Positions 63,906-64,000 of a stretch of DNA of 64,000 bases are shown one piece after another. The stretch comes from Silanimonas sp021297925 (lineage in GTDB: Bacteria > Pseudomonadota > Gammaproteobacteria > Xanthomonadales > Xanthomonadaceae): positions 62,001 to 126,000 of the forward strand of contig JAPZTL010000010.1 of the NCBI GenBank assembly GCA_027532825.1, read 5' to 3'. Below the pieces are notes generated by a model. That model was not told where the DNA came from. It saw nothing but the letters and a program-made list of their open reading frames with translations, and did no database searches. Positions within the stretch are counted from its first letter, which is position 1; the number at the start of each line of letters is the position of its first letter. A program made the position numbers and the translations under genes.

Positions 63906-64000
63906 TCCACCGGCGCGATGCGCACGCGGCGGCCCACGGCGGGGGCGCCCGCGACCGGCAGCACGGCCTCGCCTTCCGCCAACCCGTCCAGCACTTCGAC
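63902..64000 (-). CDS. Periplasmic adaptor (HlyD/MacA-type), C-terminal fragment at window edge
   Basis: Only the last 32 codons are in the window (VEVLDGLAEGEAVLPVAGAP, then AVGRRVRIAPVE). The VLDGLAEGEAVL pattern is the usual end of the membrane-proximal domain of membrane-fusion proteins. The stop overlaps the permease start (ATGA). The rest is outside. Confidence 0.75.
   Translation of the reverse strand, partial: VEVLDGLAEGEAVLPVAGAPAVGRRVRIAPVE

Overview
The window is a chromosomal segment of a very GC-rich gammaproteobacterium. The gene set (glyQS-tamAB, Asp-type hemB, an Ax21-like outer-membrane protein, rep, rdgC, ttcA, many GGDEF/EAL signalling proteins) fits the order Lysobacterales (Xanthomonadales). 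The genus cannot be fixed from sequence alone. No tRNA, rRNA, insertion sequence, prophage or CRISPR array was seen; most of the window is ordinary housekeeping sequence.

Layout: 0-5.3 kb, glycyl-tRNA synthetase and the TamAB outer-membrane assembly system in one reverse operon. 5.4-12 kb, a class I amidotransferase, membrane proteins, tatABC, a SYLF protein, ferrochelatase and a hydrolase. 12-12.9 kb, the largest array of a dispersed intergenic repeat. 12.9-17.5 kb, a YgjP-type metallopeptidase, an Ax21-like protein, rdgC, ttcA and small proteins. 17.5-26.5 kb, plsB, a lipoprotein, e(P4)-type phosphatase, thymidine kinase, rep and mutM. 26.5-34.5 kb, three GGDEF proteins around a compact operon. 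34.8-41.5 kb, katG, a gamma-carbonic-anhydrase-like protein, a secreted amidase, aroE and hemB. 41.6-51 kb, a GAF-GAF-GGDEF-EAL protein, an epimerase, rsmG-parA-parB, a glycosyltransferase, an orphan ParA and rpmB-rpmG. 51-61 kb, two related histidine kinases around a receiver-EAL protein, acetyl-CoA synthetase and a membrane-bound LytTR regulator. 61-64 kb, an outer-membrane barrel and an ABC export system running off the window.

The most interesting locus is 29805-34460. Its second gene encodes an N-terminal GNAT acetyltransferase domain fused to a methyltransferase that closely matches the borosin (peptide backbone alpha-N-methyltransferase) family, with the OphMA-type active-site Tyr, Arg and Tyr conserved. 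Directly downstream is an 88-residue protein with the layout of a split-borosin precursor: a helical leader, a short hydrophobic segment and an acidic tail. An exported amidohydrolase upstream and a signal-peptide/TPR/GGDEF protein downstream are tightly coupled to the pair. I infer a split borosin RiPP pathway of unusual architecture.

The second notable feature is a composite repeat family. It is built from a 126-128 bp imperfect palindrome (module A, seven copies), a 33-bp tandem unit (B) and a roughly 105-bp module (C) that looks like a shortened, inverted relative of A. Copies lie at 12.0-12.9, 29.2-29.7, 34.5-34.7 and 37.1-37.3 kb. The second and third loci flank the borosin-like operon in direct orientation. 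Other themes are c-di-GMP signalling (five GGDEF-domain proteins, two with degenerate active sites) and probable operators at katG (OxyR-like) and at the LytTR gene (paired direct repeat).
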